Of a stretch of DNA of 64,000 nt, positions 1-8,381 are shown in pieces (positions within the stretch are counted from its first letter, which is position 1; each line of letters starts with the position of its first letter). Under the pieces are notes generated by a model. That model was not told where the DNA came from, did not search any database, and worked only from the letters and a program-made list of their open reading frames with translations. This DNA is from Flavobacteriales bacterium (lineage in GTDB: Bacteria > Bacteroidota > Bacteroidia > Flavobacteriales_E > Vicingaceae). A program made the translations under genes and the position numbers. Where the stretch lies: positions 1 through 64,000 of the forward strand of contig CAJPFH010000032.1 in the NCBI GenBank assembly GCA_905339165.1, given 5' to 3'.

Positions 1-136
1 CTGGGATTTGAAGAACATAGCCGGAGTGCCGGTAGCCGGAGGCGTATACCTGATACATGTAAATGTACCCGGAGTAGGCGAAAAAGTAATCAAATGGTTT
101 GGGGTACTTAGACCTACCGACTTGAATACGTTTTAA
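1..136 (+). CDS. C-terminal end of a secreted protein (partial)
   Basis: Only the last 44 or so codons are inside the window. The reading frame starts at base 2 and ends with TAA at 134-136. The fragment contains GGVYLIHV, then a Gly/Val-rich turn and KVIKWFGVLRP. This is the beta-strand pattern of the last domain of Bacteroidota secreted proteins (FlgD-like or T9SS sorting-like folds). It lies 32 bp upstream of a PorV/PorQ-family gene on the same strand, so the two are probably cotranscribed. The identity of the full protein cannot be judged from this piece. Confidence 0.6.
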   Translation, partial: WDLKNIAGVPVAGGVYLIHVNVPGVGEKVIKWFGVLRPTDLNTF

Positions 137-168
137 AAAAAGAAAAAAGTTCTATATAAATAATAGAT

Positions 169-1260
169 ATGATGAACAAAAGAAAAATAACGACAGTATT
201 ATTGACTCTTATGCTTTTTCCTATAAGCGGAGTTAAAGCAGGGAATGAAGATAGGTCAGGTGAGGCCGGAGCTACAGAGTTACTTATTAATCCTTGGGCA
301 AGAAGTTCTGGCTTAGGTGGAGCCAACACTGCAAGTGTTACAGGATTAGAAGCGATGTATCTAAACGTTGCAGGCATGGCGTATACTCGTAAAACTGAGT
401 TAATGTTCACTCACACTAGATATTTGGTGGGTTCAGGAATTGGAATAAATGCGTTTGGTTTAAGCCAAAGAGTGGGAGAAGGAAGTGTATTGGGTTTTTC
501 TGTTGTATCCATGAATTTTGGAGATATAGATATTACTACCGTAAACAATCCTGAGGGTGGATTAGGTAAATTCTCGCCTTCTTATATGAATTTAGGCCTA
601 TCCTACGCGAAGGAATTTTCAAATAGTATTTCCGGTGGATTAACATTGAAAATGGTAAACGAAGCCATCTCTAACATACGCACGCAAGGAATGGCTCTAG
701 ATGCTGCTGTTAGGTACGTAACAGGAGAAAATGATCAAATAAAATTTGGTATTGCACTAAAAAATGTTGGACCTCCTATGCGTTATGCCGGAGACGGATT
801 GTCTTTCAGAAATACAAATCCTAACACAGGAGTAAACAGTACCGAAGAACATCGCTCGGCTCAATTTGAATTACCTTCATTATTAAATATAGGGGCCTCG
901 TACGATTTCTTTTTGGTACCTAAAACTGATTCAACAGGTGATAAAATAACCTCTGACCATAAGCTAACAGCCTGTGGAACATTTACATCTAATTCATTTA
1001 CCAGAGACCAATACCGTTTGGGGCTAGAGTACTCCTTTAAGTCGATGTTAACTTTTAGGGCAGGTTATGTAATTGACAGGGCTTCTAAAAAAGAAGTGTA
1101 TAAAGGAATTACACCTGAGGCTCACACAGGACCAAGTGCAGGATTTTCTTTCGATTTACCATTTAATAAAAATGGAAGCACTATCAGTTTCGATTATTCG
1201 TATCGTTTTACAAATCCTTTTCAGGGAACCCATAGCATTGGTGCTAGAATAAACTTATAA
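169..1260 (+). CDS. PorV/PorQ-family outer-membrane protein
   Basis: A 363-residue protein with an N-terminal signal peptide (residues 1-24, ending near VKAG). Next comes the family hallmark, a hydrophobic segment with NPWARSSGLGGA and a conserved N-AGMAYT stretch near residues 65-75. The rest alternates short amphipathic strands and ends in an aromatic strand, as expected for a FadL-like beta-barrel. PorV and PorQ homologues act in the outer membrane as partners of the type IX secretion attachment machinery. This one is a family member rather than clearly the canonical PorV, so no symbol is given. Two adjacent ATGs (169 and 172) could start it. The gene ends just before a strong terminator, so it closes the operon that enters from the left. 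Confidence 0.8.
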   Translation: MMNKRKITTVLLTLMLFPISGVKAGNEDRSGEAGATELLINPWARSSGLGGANTASVTGLEAMYLNVAGMAYTRKTELMFTHTRYLVGSGIGINAFGLSQRVGEGSVLGFSVVSMNFGDIDITTVNNPEGGLGKFSPSYMNLGLSYAKEFSNSISGGLTLKMVNEAISNIRTQGMALDAAVRYVTGENDQIKFGIALKNVGPPMRYAGDGLSFRNTNPNTGVNSTEEHRSAQFELPSLLNIGASYDFFLVPKTDSTGDKITSDHKLTACGTFTSNSFTRDQYRLGLEYSFKSMLTFRAGYVIDRASKKEVYKGITPEAHTGPSAGFSFDLPFNKNGSTISFDYSYRFTNPFQGTHSIGARINL

Positions 1261-1282
1261 TAGAATAAATATAAACTCTATC

Positions 1283-1323
1283 CCAAAGAGAATTCTGAAG
1301 TATCAGAATTCTCTTTGGTTTTT
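1283..1323 (+). terminator. Rho-independent terminator after the PorV/PorQ-family gene
   Basis: A perfect 16-bp stem (1283-1298 paired with 1303-1318) encloses a 4-nt AGTA loop and is followed by five T residues. It lies 22 bp after the stop at 1260 and before greA. Confidence 0.9.
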
Positions 1324-1337
1324 AAAATTTATGGCTT

Positions 1338-1811
1338 ATGTCACAAACTAATTATTACACTTCGGAGGGACTTAAAAAGTTACAAGAAGAATTGAAGCAA
1401 CTGAAAACAGTAGAAAGACCAAAAATTTCAAAACAAATTGCAGAAGCAAGAGACAAAGGTGACTTATCGGAAAATGCAGAATACGATGCAGCAAAAGAGG
1501 CACAAGGTTTACTGGAGCTTAAAATATCTAAATTAGAGGATATCATCAGTAATGCCCGTGTTTTAGACGAGTCGCAATTAGATACGCATCGGGTTTCTAT
1601 TTTAACAAAGGTTAAAATAAAGAATATGATGAATAAAGCAGAAATGGAATACACAATTGTTTCTGAAAATGAAGCTGATTTAAAAGAAAAGAAAATTTCT
1701 ATTGATTCGCCTATCGGAAAAGGATTGCTTGGAAAATCGGTAGGGGAGATAGCTGAAGTAAAAACGCCTTCCGGAATTATTAAGTTCGAAATATTAGACA
1801 TTAAAAGATAA
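1338..1811 (+). CDS. greA: Transcription elongation factor GreA
   Basis: A 157-residue protein, the usual GreA length. Residues 1-75 form the antiparallel coiled coil that enters the RNA polymerase secondary channel. The tip carries the conserved acidic GDLSENAEYDAAKE segment that activates transcript cleavage. The C-terminal FKBP-like domain contains SPIGKGLLGKSVGE. GreA rescues backtracked RNA polymerase by stimulating cleavage of the nascent RNA 3' end. The stop overlaps the next start (TAATG), so greA and the HIT gene are translationally coupled. Confidence 0.97.
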   Translation: MSQTNYYTSEGLKKLQEELKQLKTVERPKISKQIAEARDKGDLSENAEYDAAKEAQGLLELKISKLEDIISNARVLDESQLDTHRVSILTKVKIKNMMNKAEMEYTIVSENEADLKEKKISIDSPIGKGLLGKSVGEIAEVKTPSGIIKFEILDIKR

Positions 1812-2203
1812 TGGCAAGTCTTTTTACTAGAATAGTTAATAAAGAAATACCTTGTTATAAGGTGTTTGAGGATGAAAATTATTTAGCATTTTTAGATATA
1901 TTTCCTTTGGTAAAGGGCCATACATTGCTTATTCCCAAAATAGAAATAGACGATATATTTGATATACATGATCCTATTTTTAGCGGACTATGGCAAACCT
2001 CAAAGATGATTGCTTCCGGAATTAAAAAATCATTTCCTTGTCAAAAAGTAGGAATAACCGTAATAGGATTAGAGGTTCCTCATGCACACATTCATTTAAT
2101 TCCCATCCATTCGATGAATGATATGAATTTTGCAAATCCTAAACTTCAATTATCTAAAAAAGAGTTCGAAGAAATAGCCGAAAGAATTAAGAATAATTTA
2201 TAG
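1811..2203 (+). CDS. HIT-family nucleotide-binding hydrolase
   Basis: A 130-residue cytoplasmic protein of the Hint/HIT branch. It contains the family signature HAHIHLIP (H-x-H-x-H-hydrophobic) near residue 92, with the N-terminal FTRIVNKEIPCYKV segment typical of bacterial Hint proteins. These enzymes hydrolyse nucleotide phosphoramidates or adenylylated compounds; the physiological substrate is not evident. It is coupled to greA by a one-base start/stop overlap, a pairing seen in many Bacteroidota. No clear terminator follows, and the next gene is convergent. Confidence 0.92.
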   Translation: MASLFTRIVNKEIPCYKVFEDENYLAFLDIFPLVKGHTLLIPKIEIDDIFDIHDPIFSGLWQTSKMIASGIKKSFPCQKVGITVIGLEVPHAHIHLIPIHSMNDMNFANPKLQLSKKEFEEIAERIKNNL

Positions 2204-2261
2204 ATAAAAAAAGAGAAAATATCTATTGATAATGAAAAAAATCCATTGCAAAAGAGTTTCT

Positions 2262-2756
2262 TTATTTCATTTCTTTTAATTCGCCTACACTTACATTATC
2301 CGAAAAATCTACCGGAAATTTTTTAGAAACACCTTTTGCCCTGGCTTTAATTTCGCCTTTTACTTTAATAGGAACAGCCTTGTTTTTTCCCATTAAACTC
2401 ATAAGAGTAGGAATGGCCGCTATGCTCATTTGTGAAGGTGTTCCGCTAATTAAGATGTCATGCTTCATATCGGATTTTTTAGGAAGCACCACATTGTTTT
2501 TAATTACCGCATTACCCAATTTTACACCTTTTACATAAACCTGCATATCACCATCAACAATGCTAATCTTGTAGTTATTGGGATTCTGAACTTGCAGTGT
2601 AATTAATACGTCTACTTTTTCTAAAGAAACATTTTGCAACTTAACATCGGTAACCCCAAGCACATTTACCTCTTTATATTTGATGCATGAACTTAGAAGA
2701 AGCGACAAAAAGAGTATTAATACAAGGGGTATTCTATTTTTTAAAAAGTTGTGCAT
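2262..2756 (-). CDS. LEA14-like lipoprotein
   Basis: The start at 2756 (MHNFLKN) is preferred over the longer frame because it gives a short lipoprotein signal peptide ending in the lipobox LLSSC. The mature part (about 140 residues) has the pattern of the LEA14/WHy fold: VTDVKLQNVSLEKVDVLITLQVQNPN, then alternating strands with NPNNYKI and a conserved L-MK-DILISG segment. Such proteins are exported, membrane-anchored beta-sandwiches linked to desiccation or envelope stress; no enzymatic role is known. The start overlaps the end of the upstream dipeptidase gene by 23 bp, so the two are probably cotranscribed. Confidence 0.8.
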   Translation of the reverse strand: MHNFLKNRIPLVLILFLSLLLSSCIKYKEVNVLGVTDVKLQNVSLEKVDVLITLQVQNPNNYKISIVDGDMQVYVKGVKLGNAVIKNNVVLPKKSDMKHDILISGTPSQMSIAAIPTLMSLMGKNKAVPIKVKGEIKARAKGVSKKFPVDFSDNVSVGELKEMK

Positions 2757-4131
2757 AATGGTAAAAGAATAACGGAATCGTTTCAATTCCTTTGATGTAG
2801 TTGAAAATTCCATAGTGTTCATTAGGCGAGTGTATAGCATCGGTATCTAGCGAAAATCCCATTAGCACAGATTTTATGCCAAGTTCTTTTTCGAAAAGTG
2901 CAACTATAGGAATACTGCCACCACCACGAACAGGCACAGATTTTTTTCCAAATGTTTCGTGCATGGCCTTTTCGGCCGCAAGATATCCAGGGTTGTTAGA
3001 GGGAGTAACTACAGGGTCTCCTCCGTGGTGTGGTTTTACCTGCACTTTAACACCAGCAGGAGCAATACTTTCAAAATGGTTTTTAAATAATTCAGTAATT
3101 TTTTTCGATGATTGATGGGGCACTAATCGCATAGAAATTTTTGCAAAAGCTTTTGAAGGTAGTACGGTTTTAGCTCCCTCTCCGATATAGCCTCCCCAAA
3201 TTCCGTTTACATCTAGTGTAGGGCGAATGGAAGATCTTTCCATAGTAGAAAAATCTTTTTCGCCATGCACCGCACTAATATCAAGATGTTTTTTATATTC
3301 TACTTCGTTGAAGGGAGCTTTAGCCAATTCAGCTTTTTCTCTATCGGTAAGTGTTGCCACATCATCGTAAAACCCTGGGATGGTTATTTTGTTGTTTTCA
3401 TCTTTTAAAGAGGCAATCATTTCGCAAAGAATATTAATTGGATTGGCAACGGCACCACCATAAATTCCGGAATGTAAATCGCGATTTGGCCCGGTAACTT
3501 CCACTTCCACGTAGCTTAAGCCCCTTAGGCCAACAGTAATAGAAGGAGTATCGTTTGCAAGTATGGCTGTGTCAGAAATAAGAATAATATCGGCTTTTAG
3601 TTTTTCTTTATTTTCTGTAACAAAAACTCCAAGGTTATCGGAACCCACCTCTTCTTCGCCTTCAATCATAAGTTTTATATTGCAGGGAAGTGTATTGGTT
3701 TTTAGCATTAATTCCAATGCTTTAATGTGCATATACGCCTGACCTTTATCATCGGCCGAACCACGAGCAAAAATGGCACCTTCGGGATGAAGGGGAGTTT
3801 TTTTAATAACAGGCTCAAAGGGTTGAGAGTGCCACAATTCAATGGGGTCAACCGGTTGAACATCATAATGTCCGTAAACCAACACAGTAGGCAAATTCTG
3901 ATTTATTATTTTTTCGCCATAAACTATGGGATGCCCCGCAGTGGCACATACCTCTACCTTTTCGGCTCCGGCTTCTAGCAGGCGTTGTTTTACTTTTTCG
4001 GCTGTACGTTGCACATCGGCTTTGTAGGCGGGGTCGGCACTTATCGATGGAATGCGTAATAAGTCAAGTAATTCTTCAATAAAACGCTCTTTGTTGTGTT
4101 GAATGTACTGGTTAATGATTTCTTTATTCAT
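2734..4131 (-). CDS. M20-family dipeptidase
   Basis: A 465-residue metallopeptidase of the M20/M25/M40 family, similar in layout to cytosolic nonspecific dipeptidase. The zinc-site motifs are present: YGHYDVQPVDP (first His and Asp), ARGSADDKGQ (bridging Asp), and IEGEEEVGS (catalytic Glu pair). Near residue 200 LRGLSYVEVEVTGP starts the lid/dimerisation domain, and GGGSIPIV marks the substrate carboxylate region. There is no signal peptide, so it is cytoplasmic. It likely hydrolyses dipeptides taken up from the medium. It lies 11 bp downstream of gpmI on the same strand. Confidence 0.92.
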   Translation of the reverse strand: MNKEIINQYIQHNKERFIEELLDLLRIPSISADPAYKADVQRTAEKVKQRLLEAGAEKVEVCATAGHPIVYGEKIINQNLPTVLVYGHYDVQPVDPIELWHSQPFEPVIKKTPLHPEGAIFARGSADDKGQAYMHIKALELMLKTNTLPCNIKLMIEGEEEVGSDNLGVFVTENKEKLKADIILISDTAILANDTPSITVGLRGLSYVEVEVTGPNRDLHSGIYGGAVANPINILCEMIASLKDENNKITIPGFYDDVATLTDREKAELAKAPFNEVEYKKHLDISAVHGEKDFSTMERSSIRPTLDVNGIWGGYIGEGAKTVLPSKAFAKISMRLVPHQSSKKITELFKNHFESIAPAGVKVQVKPHHGGDPVVTPSNNPGYLAAEKAMHETFGKKSVPVRGGGSIPIVALFEKELGIKSVLMGFSLDTDAIHSPNEHYGIFNYIKGIETIPLFFYHYAQLFKK

Positions 4132-4142
4132 GGTTTATTTTT

Positions 4143-5660
4143 TTAGATTAGAATTTCTCCTGTCATTTCTTGTGGAACGGGAATATTCATCATTTTAAGA
4201 ATAGTGGGAGCAAGATCGGCCAGCTTTCCGTTTTTAATATTTTTAAAATCATTATCAATTAAAATGCAGGGAACCGGATTGGTGGTGTGTGCAGTGTTGG
4301 GTGTGCCGTCTGGATTGATGGCACAATCGGCATTTCCGTGATCGGCAATAATTAAAAAAGAGTAGCCGTTTTTTATTCCTGCTTTAACAATTTTATTGGT
4401 GCAGGAATCTATTTTTTCTACAGCTTTTATAATGGCCGGATATACTCCGGTATGCCCTACCATATCGGCATTGGCAAAGTTGAGGCAAATAAAGTCGAGT
4501 TCTTTTTTTTCTATTTCATTGAGGGCGGCAAGGGTTACTTGTTCAGCGCTCATTTCGGGTTGTAAATCGTAGGTAGCTACTTTGGGCGAATCAATCATTA
4601 TGCGGCTTTCTCCGGTAAAAGGAACTTCTCTTCCTCCGGAAAAAAAGAATGTTACATGTGGGTACTTTTCGGTTTCAGCTATTCGTAATTGTTTTTTTCC
4701 TGCTTTGGCAAGGATTTCTCCGAGTGTGTTGTTTAAATTATCTTTATTGAATACGATAAAAATATTTTGAAAGGTGCTGTCGTAATTAGTCATTGTAACA
4801 TAATGCAGGGGTATGGTTTGCATTTGAAATTCGGGCATATTTTTTTGGGTAAGAACGCTGGTAATTTCGCGGCATCTGTCGGTTCTAAAATTGAAGCAAA
4901 TAACCACATCGTTGGGTTTTATTCTGCCCATTGTATGGCCTTCTGCATCTACTTTTACAATAGGTTTTATAAACTCATCAGTTTCGTTTTGTTTGTAGCA
5001 TTGTTGAATGGCTTTTACAAAATCTGTGGTGATATTTCCCTTTCCAAAGAGTAGCATGTCGTAGGCTGTTTTAATTCTGTCCCAGCGGTTATCTCTGTCC
5101 ATGGCATAGTATCGGCCAATCATAGATACAATTTGGCCAGCAGATTGATTGAGGTGGTTTTGCAAATGGGTAATATGTCGTATTCCGCTTTTCGGGTCGC
5201 AATCGCGGCCATCGGTAATGGCGTGTATGAATACATTTTGTAATTGGTATGTCTTGGCCATGTCGCAAAGTGCATACAAGTGCGAATCGTGAGAATGGAT
5301 TCCGCCTGATGATACAAGGCCAATAAAGTGAATGCCACAGTTTAACTCTTTTGCTTTTTGAAAGGCATTTTTTAATACTCTATTTTCTTCAAAAGTATGC
5401 TCTTTAATGGCTTTGTTAATACGAACTAAATCTTGGTAAACTACTCTTCCGGCTCCGATGTTTAGGTGTCCCACTTCGGAGTTTCCCATTTGCCCATCGG
5501 GAAGTCCTACATTTTCTCCGCTTGTAAGCAATTCGGAATTTGGATATTTGTTATAACAAGAATCTATGAAAGGCGTTTGTGCATTAAAGATAGCATCTGA
5601 CGGAGAAGAGTTACCTTTTCCCCAACCATCTAATATAATGAGTGCGATTTTTTTATTCAT
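4143..5660 (-). CDS. gpmI: 2,3-bisphosphoglycerate-independent phosphoglycerate mutase
   Basis: A 505-residue enzyme of usual length. It interconverts 3- and 2-phosphoglycerate in glycolysis and gluconeogenesis in the cytoplasm. Visible motifs are LIILDGWGKG at the N-terminus (metal-binding Asp), MGNSEVGHLNIGAG (catalytic phosphoserine), SSGGIHSH and DGRD in the phosphotransferase domain, and IADHGNAD with TNPVP in the C-terminal metal site. A consensus Bacteroidota -7 element (TACATTTG on the minus strand) lies just upstream at 5682-5689. It starts a three-gene run with the dipeptidase and the LEA14-like lipoprotein. Confidence 0.97.
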   Translation of the reverse strand: MNKKIALIILDGWGKGNSSPSDAIFNAQTPFIDSCYNKYPNSELLTSGENVGLPDGQMGNSEVGHLNIGAGRVVYQDLVRINKAIKEHTFEENRVLKNAFQKAKELNCGIHFIGLVSSGGIHSHDSHLYALCDMAKTYQLQNVFIHAITDGRDCDPKSGIRHITHLQNHLNQSAGQIVSMIGRYYAMDRDNRWDRIKTAYDMLLFGKGNITTDFVKAIQQCYKQNETDEFIKPIVKVDAEGHTMGRIKPNDVVICFNFRTDRCREITSVLTQKNMPEFQMQTIPLHYVTMTNYDSTFQNIFIVFNKDNLNNTLGEILAKAGKKQLRIAETEKYPHVTFFFSGGREVPFTGESRIMIDSPKVATYDLQPEMSAEQVTLAALNEIEKKELDFICLNFANADMVGHTGVYPAIIKAVEKIDSCTNKIVKAGIKNGYSFLIIADHGNADCAINPDGTPNTAHTTNPVPCILIDNDFKNIKNGKLADLAPTILKMMNIPVPQEMTGEILI

Positions 5661-5681
5661 TCCGCATTTTAATTACGCCAA

Positions 5682-5689
5682 CAAATGTA
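5682..5689 (-). promoter_or_regulatory. -7 promoter element for gpmI
   Basis: The minus strand reads TACATTTG, a perfect match to the Bacteroidota -7 consensus TAnnTTTG, ending 21 nt upstream of the gpmI start. No clear -33 TTTG was found at the expected distance. Confidence 0.5.
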
Positions 5690-5701
5690 CTAATCCTATT
5701 T

Positions 5702-7420
5702 TCATGAATTATTCTCGGAAACTCGTATATCAATTAATTTAAGTTGTATCTGTACTTTGTTATTCCAAATATTTTCATCAACATGAAAGAGGATATCAAA
5801 TGGTTTTTTAGAAGAAACAAGAGAAAGGTAATGATCCATTCCAAAACCTATGGCATGAAACTCCAAATCCGGCCATTCGCTTTGGTAGGCATTGAACTGC
5901 AGATGATTTTTTCCCACTATTCTAGCAAATTTTGCAAAAACATTTCGAGCCATAAAAATAGGATTCATGTTTTCGGGGCCAAAAGGCTGAAATTGTTTCA
6001 GCACGTTTATAAATTTTTGTGTAATCTCTGTAAATTTTATTTCGGCATCTATTTCTTCTTCGGGTATGAGCATTTCGTCTTCAATAGAAGAGGCTACAAT
6101 TTTTTCGAAGCGGTGAATAAACTTTTCTAGATTTTCGTTTTTAAGTGTAAGTCCGGCCGCATACATGTGTCCTCCAAATTGTTCTAATAAATCGCTGCAG
6201 GCTTCAATCGCATTATACACATCAAAGCCTTTTACAGAGCGTGCCGATCCTGAAATTACGCCATTCGCCTGAGTTAATACGATGGTGGGTTTGTAGTAAG
6301 TTTCAATTAGGCGAGAAGCCACAATTCCCACTACTCCTTTATGCCAGGTTTCTTTATATACTACGGTGGTTTTTCGTTTTTTGTACTCTTCAGAATTTTC
6401 AATCATTTCGGTAGCTTCGAGAGTAATGCACTTATCGAGGTCTCTCCGGTCGTTGTTTTGAATATTAATTAACTCGCCTGTTTTACGGGCTTCATCTTCG
6501 GTTTTAGCCAACAGGGTTTTAACGGCACTAATGCCTTTTTCTATGCGGCCTGCAGCATTGATGCGTGGTGCAAGAAGAAACACAACATCAGATACTGAAA
6601 GTTCTCCTCTTGATTTACTTAACTCTTTAAGTACTTTTATTCCATGTCTTGGGGTTCTATTAAGTTGTTGTAATCCAAAAAAGGTAAAAATTCGGTTCTC
6701 TCCTGTTATGGGTACAATGTCGGCACAAATACTAATGGCTAACAAGTCTAAACATTCTTCTAAATATCGAAAATCGATATTGTTTCTGATGGCGTAGGCC
6801 TGAAGTAGTTTAAAACCTACTCCACATCCGGAGAGTTCTTTGTAAGGATAAGCACAATCGGAACGCTTAGGGTCTAATACGGCACATGCGGGAGGAAGCT
6901 TGGACCCAGGGCGGTGGTGGTCGCATATTATAAAATCAATTTTTTTACTATTAGCATATTCTATTTTTTCAATGGCTTTTATTCCGCAATCTAATGCAAT
7001 AATCAGCGAAAAATCATTTTCCAACGCATAATCAATTCCTTGGTAAGAAATACCATACCCTTCGGTGTATCTGTCGGGTATATAGTATTCCAATTGATTA
7101 TAAAATGTAGAAAGAAAGGCGTATAACATAGCAACCGAGGTGGTGCCATCTACATCATAGTCTCCATAAATTAATATCTTTTCTTGGTTCGAAATGGCTT
7201 TTTCAAGTCGAAAAACTGCCCTATCCATATCTTTCATTAGAAACGGGTCATACAATTGGCTTAGTTTAGGGCGGAAAAAAAGATGTGCTTTTTCAAAATC
7301 ATCAATTCCCCGTTGAATTAAAAGGGTACACAAAGAGGGGCTTAATCCGTTTAAGGCTTTCGATAATTGGTTAATCGACTCAAGGGGCGGTACTTCTTTT
7401 ATTTTCCAACGTTTTTGCAT
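5702..7420 (-). CDS. recJ: Single-stranded-DNA-specific exonuclease RecJ
   Basis: The start at 7420 (MQKRWKI) is chosen. The frame stays open further upstream but would overlap the divergent cysH start and adds residues unlike RecJ. The resulting 572-residue protein has the DHH-family motifs: YGDYDVDGTTS (motif I), LDCGIKA (II), CDHH (III) and ICADIVP (IV), followed by a DHHA1 domain with GGHMYAAGL. A C-terminal OB-fold region completes it. RecJ degrades single-stranded DNA 5' to 3' in recombination and repair in the cytoplasm. The gene stands alone: gpmI lies 42 bp downstream with its own -7 element. Confidence 0.95.
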   Translation of the reverse strand: MQKRWKIKEVPPLESINQLSKALNGLSPSLCTLLIQRGIDDFEKAHLFFRPKLSQLYDPFLMKDMDRAVFRLEKAISNQEKILIYGDYDVDGTTSVAMLYAFLSTFYNQLEYYIPDRYTEGYGISYQGIDYALENDFSLIIALDCGIKAIEKIEYANSKKIDFIICDHHRPGSKLPPACAVLDPKRSDCAYPYKELSGCGVGFKLLQAYAIRNNIDFRYLEECLDLLAISICADIVPITGENRIFTFFGLQQLNRTPRHGIKVLKELSKSRGELSVSDVVFLLAPRINAAGRIEKGISAVKTLLAKTEDEARKTGELINIQNNDRRDLDKCITLEATEMIENSEEYKKRKTTVVYKETWHKGVVGIVASRLIETYYKPTIVLTQANGVISGSARSVKGFDVYNAIEACSDLLEQFGGHMYAAGLTLKNENLEKFIHRFEKIVASSIEDEMLIPEEEIDAEIKFTEITQKFINVLKQFQPFGPENMNPIFMARNVFAKFARIVGKNHLQFNAYQSEWPDLEFHAIGFGMDHYLSLVSSKKPFDILFHVDENIWNNKVQIQLKLIDIRVSENNS

Positions 7421-7495
7421 GCTCTTTACTTGCTGCGAAGGTAAGAATTTACAAGGTTTTTTTAATGCTTGAAAAGGAAGTTCTAAATTTGTTGC

Positions 7496-8164
7496 ATGAA
7501 ACCTTCGTATACGATAGAACCCATTAAAAAAAAGATAGAGCAATATACCAAAGAGGGAAAAAAAGTATTTGCCACTTCATCGTTTCAAACCCACAGCATT
7601 CCATTGTTACATATTCTTAGCCTAATAGATAAAACGATACCTGTTTATTACCTGAATACCGGATTTTTATTTCCTGCAACATTAATTTTTAAAGATCAAC
7701 TATCAGATTTATTGGGCTTAACATTTATTGGAGTAAATCCTTTGGTATCCAAATCGCAGCAGAAGGATAATAACGGTAGTTTGCTGTTTACTTCCGATCC
7801 CGATTATTGTTGCTACTTAAACAAAATTCAGCCTTTAGAACCCATTTTAGGGGAATACGATGTTTGGATAAATGGAATTCGTGCTTCACAGAACGAAAAC
7901 CGAAAACAAATGAAAGAAGAACAACCGGCTCCTTTTGGTTGTATTCGTTATCATCCGGTACTGAATTGGAGCAATGCTATGATTTATCAGTATATTCACG
8001 ATAATAATCTTCCTGCCCACCCTTTAGAAGCTAAAGGATATGTAAGTATTGGTTGCGAGCCTTGCACCAGAAAATTTATTGAGGGCGATAGCGAACGAAA
8101 CAGCCGCTGGTTTGGTTTAAAAAAAACCGAGTGTGGCTTACATACCGATTTGGCTGGAAAGTAA
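7496..8164 (+). CDS. cysH: Adenylyl-sulfate/phosphoadenylyl-sulfate reductase (CysH family)
   Basis: A 222-residue PAPS reductase-family enzyme for assimilatory reduction of activated sulfate to sulfite. The adenylate-binding segment TSSFQTHSI is near residue 28. Two cysteine pairs, CC at about residue 104 and CEPC near 186, are the ligands of the [4Fe-4S] cluster typical of the APS-reducing subgroup. The C-terminal segment ends in ECGLH with the redox-active Cys. No other sulfate-assimilation genes lie next to it. A TauE-type permease at 12.5-13.3 kb may handle sulfite but is separated. A perfect -7 element (TAAATTTG, 7484-7491) ends only 4 nt before the ATG, which suggests a leaderless or nearly leaderless mRNA. 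Confidence 0.92.
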   Translation: MKPSYTIEPIKKKIEQYTKEGKKVFATSSFQTHSIPLLHILSLIDKTIPVYYLNTGFLFPATLIFKDQLSDLLGLTFIGVNPLVSKSQQKDNNGSLLFTSDPDYCCYLNKIQPLEPILGEYDVWINGIRASQNENRKQMKEEQPAPFGCIRYHPVLNWSNAMIYQYIHDNNLPAHPLEAKGYVSIGCEPCTRKFIEGDSERNSRWFGLKKTECGLHTDLAGK

Positions 8165-8178
8165 AAAAAGAATCATAC

Positions 8179-8213
8179 AAAAAAGGTTTCGGGTAAAAAC
8201 CGAAACCTTTTTT
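8179..8213. terminator. Bidirectional terminator between cysH and tRNA-Ile
   Basis: An 8-bp GC-containing stem (8185-8192 with 8200-8207) is flanked by six A on the left and six T on the right, so it can end transcription from cysH (plus) and from the tRNA (minus). Confidence 0.85.
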
Positions 8214-8217
8214 CTTG

Positions 8218-8291
8218 TGGGCCCTGATGGGCTTGAACCATCGACCCCCTGATTATGAGTCAGGTGCTCTAACCAGCTGAGCTAAGGGCCC
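8218..8291 (-). tRNA. tRNA-Ile2 (anticodon CAU, lysidine-modified)
   Basis: A 74-nt cloverleaf on the minus strand. The acceptor stem GGGCCCT pairs with AGGGCCC, with discriminator A; the D-arm is TTAGCTCAGC; the anticodon stem CCTGA/TCAGG has loop CTCATAA; the T-arm is GGTTCAAGCC. The CCA end is not fully encoded. A CAU anticodon with the ACTCATAATC context and this acceptor sequence matches the minor isoleucine tRNA, whose C34 TilS converts to lysidine to read AUA. It does not match initiator or elongator tRNA-Met. It has its own promoter and a downstream terminator. Confidence 0.9.
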
Positions 8292-8312
8292 TGAATAAAA
8301 ATTCGAGGGTTG

Positions 8313-8343
8313 CAAATGTAATGGTAGCAAGTGGATTTGCAAA
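8313..8343 (-). promoter_or_regulatory. Promoter of tRNA-Ile2
   Basis: On the minus strand TTTG (8340-8343) is followed after 19 nt by TACATTTG (8313-8320). This fits the Bacteroidota sigma-A consensus TTTG-N19-21-TAnnTTTG, about 22 nt upstream of the mature tRNA 5' end. Confidence 0.75.
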
Positions 8344-8355
8344 ATTATATATAGC

Positions 8356-8363
8356 TATTTTTG
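8356..8363 (+). promoter_or_regulatory. -7 element for the HAD gene
   Basis: TATTTTTG matches TAnnTTTG exactly. A TTTG lies 16 nt upstream (8336-8339), closer than ideal. Transcription starting about 6 nt downstream would favour the ATG at 8382 over those at 8361 or 8367. Confidence 0.4.
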
Positions 8364-8381
8364 GCAATGAATACCTTTTTT

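Noticed and set aside
1355-1801. Long antisense open frame inside greA
   Set aside because: It is the mirror frame of a clear gene and has no domain or start context; the same applies to other frames lying within genes on the opposite strand.
8218-8291. tRNA-Met for the CAU anticodon
   Set aside because: The acceptor and anticodon-arm sequence follow the Ile2 (lysidine) pattern, not initiator or elongator Met.
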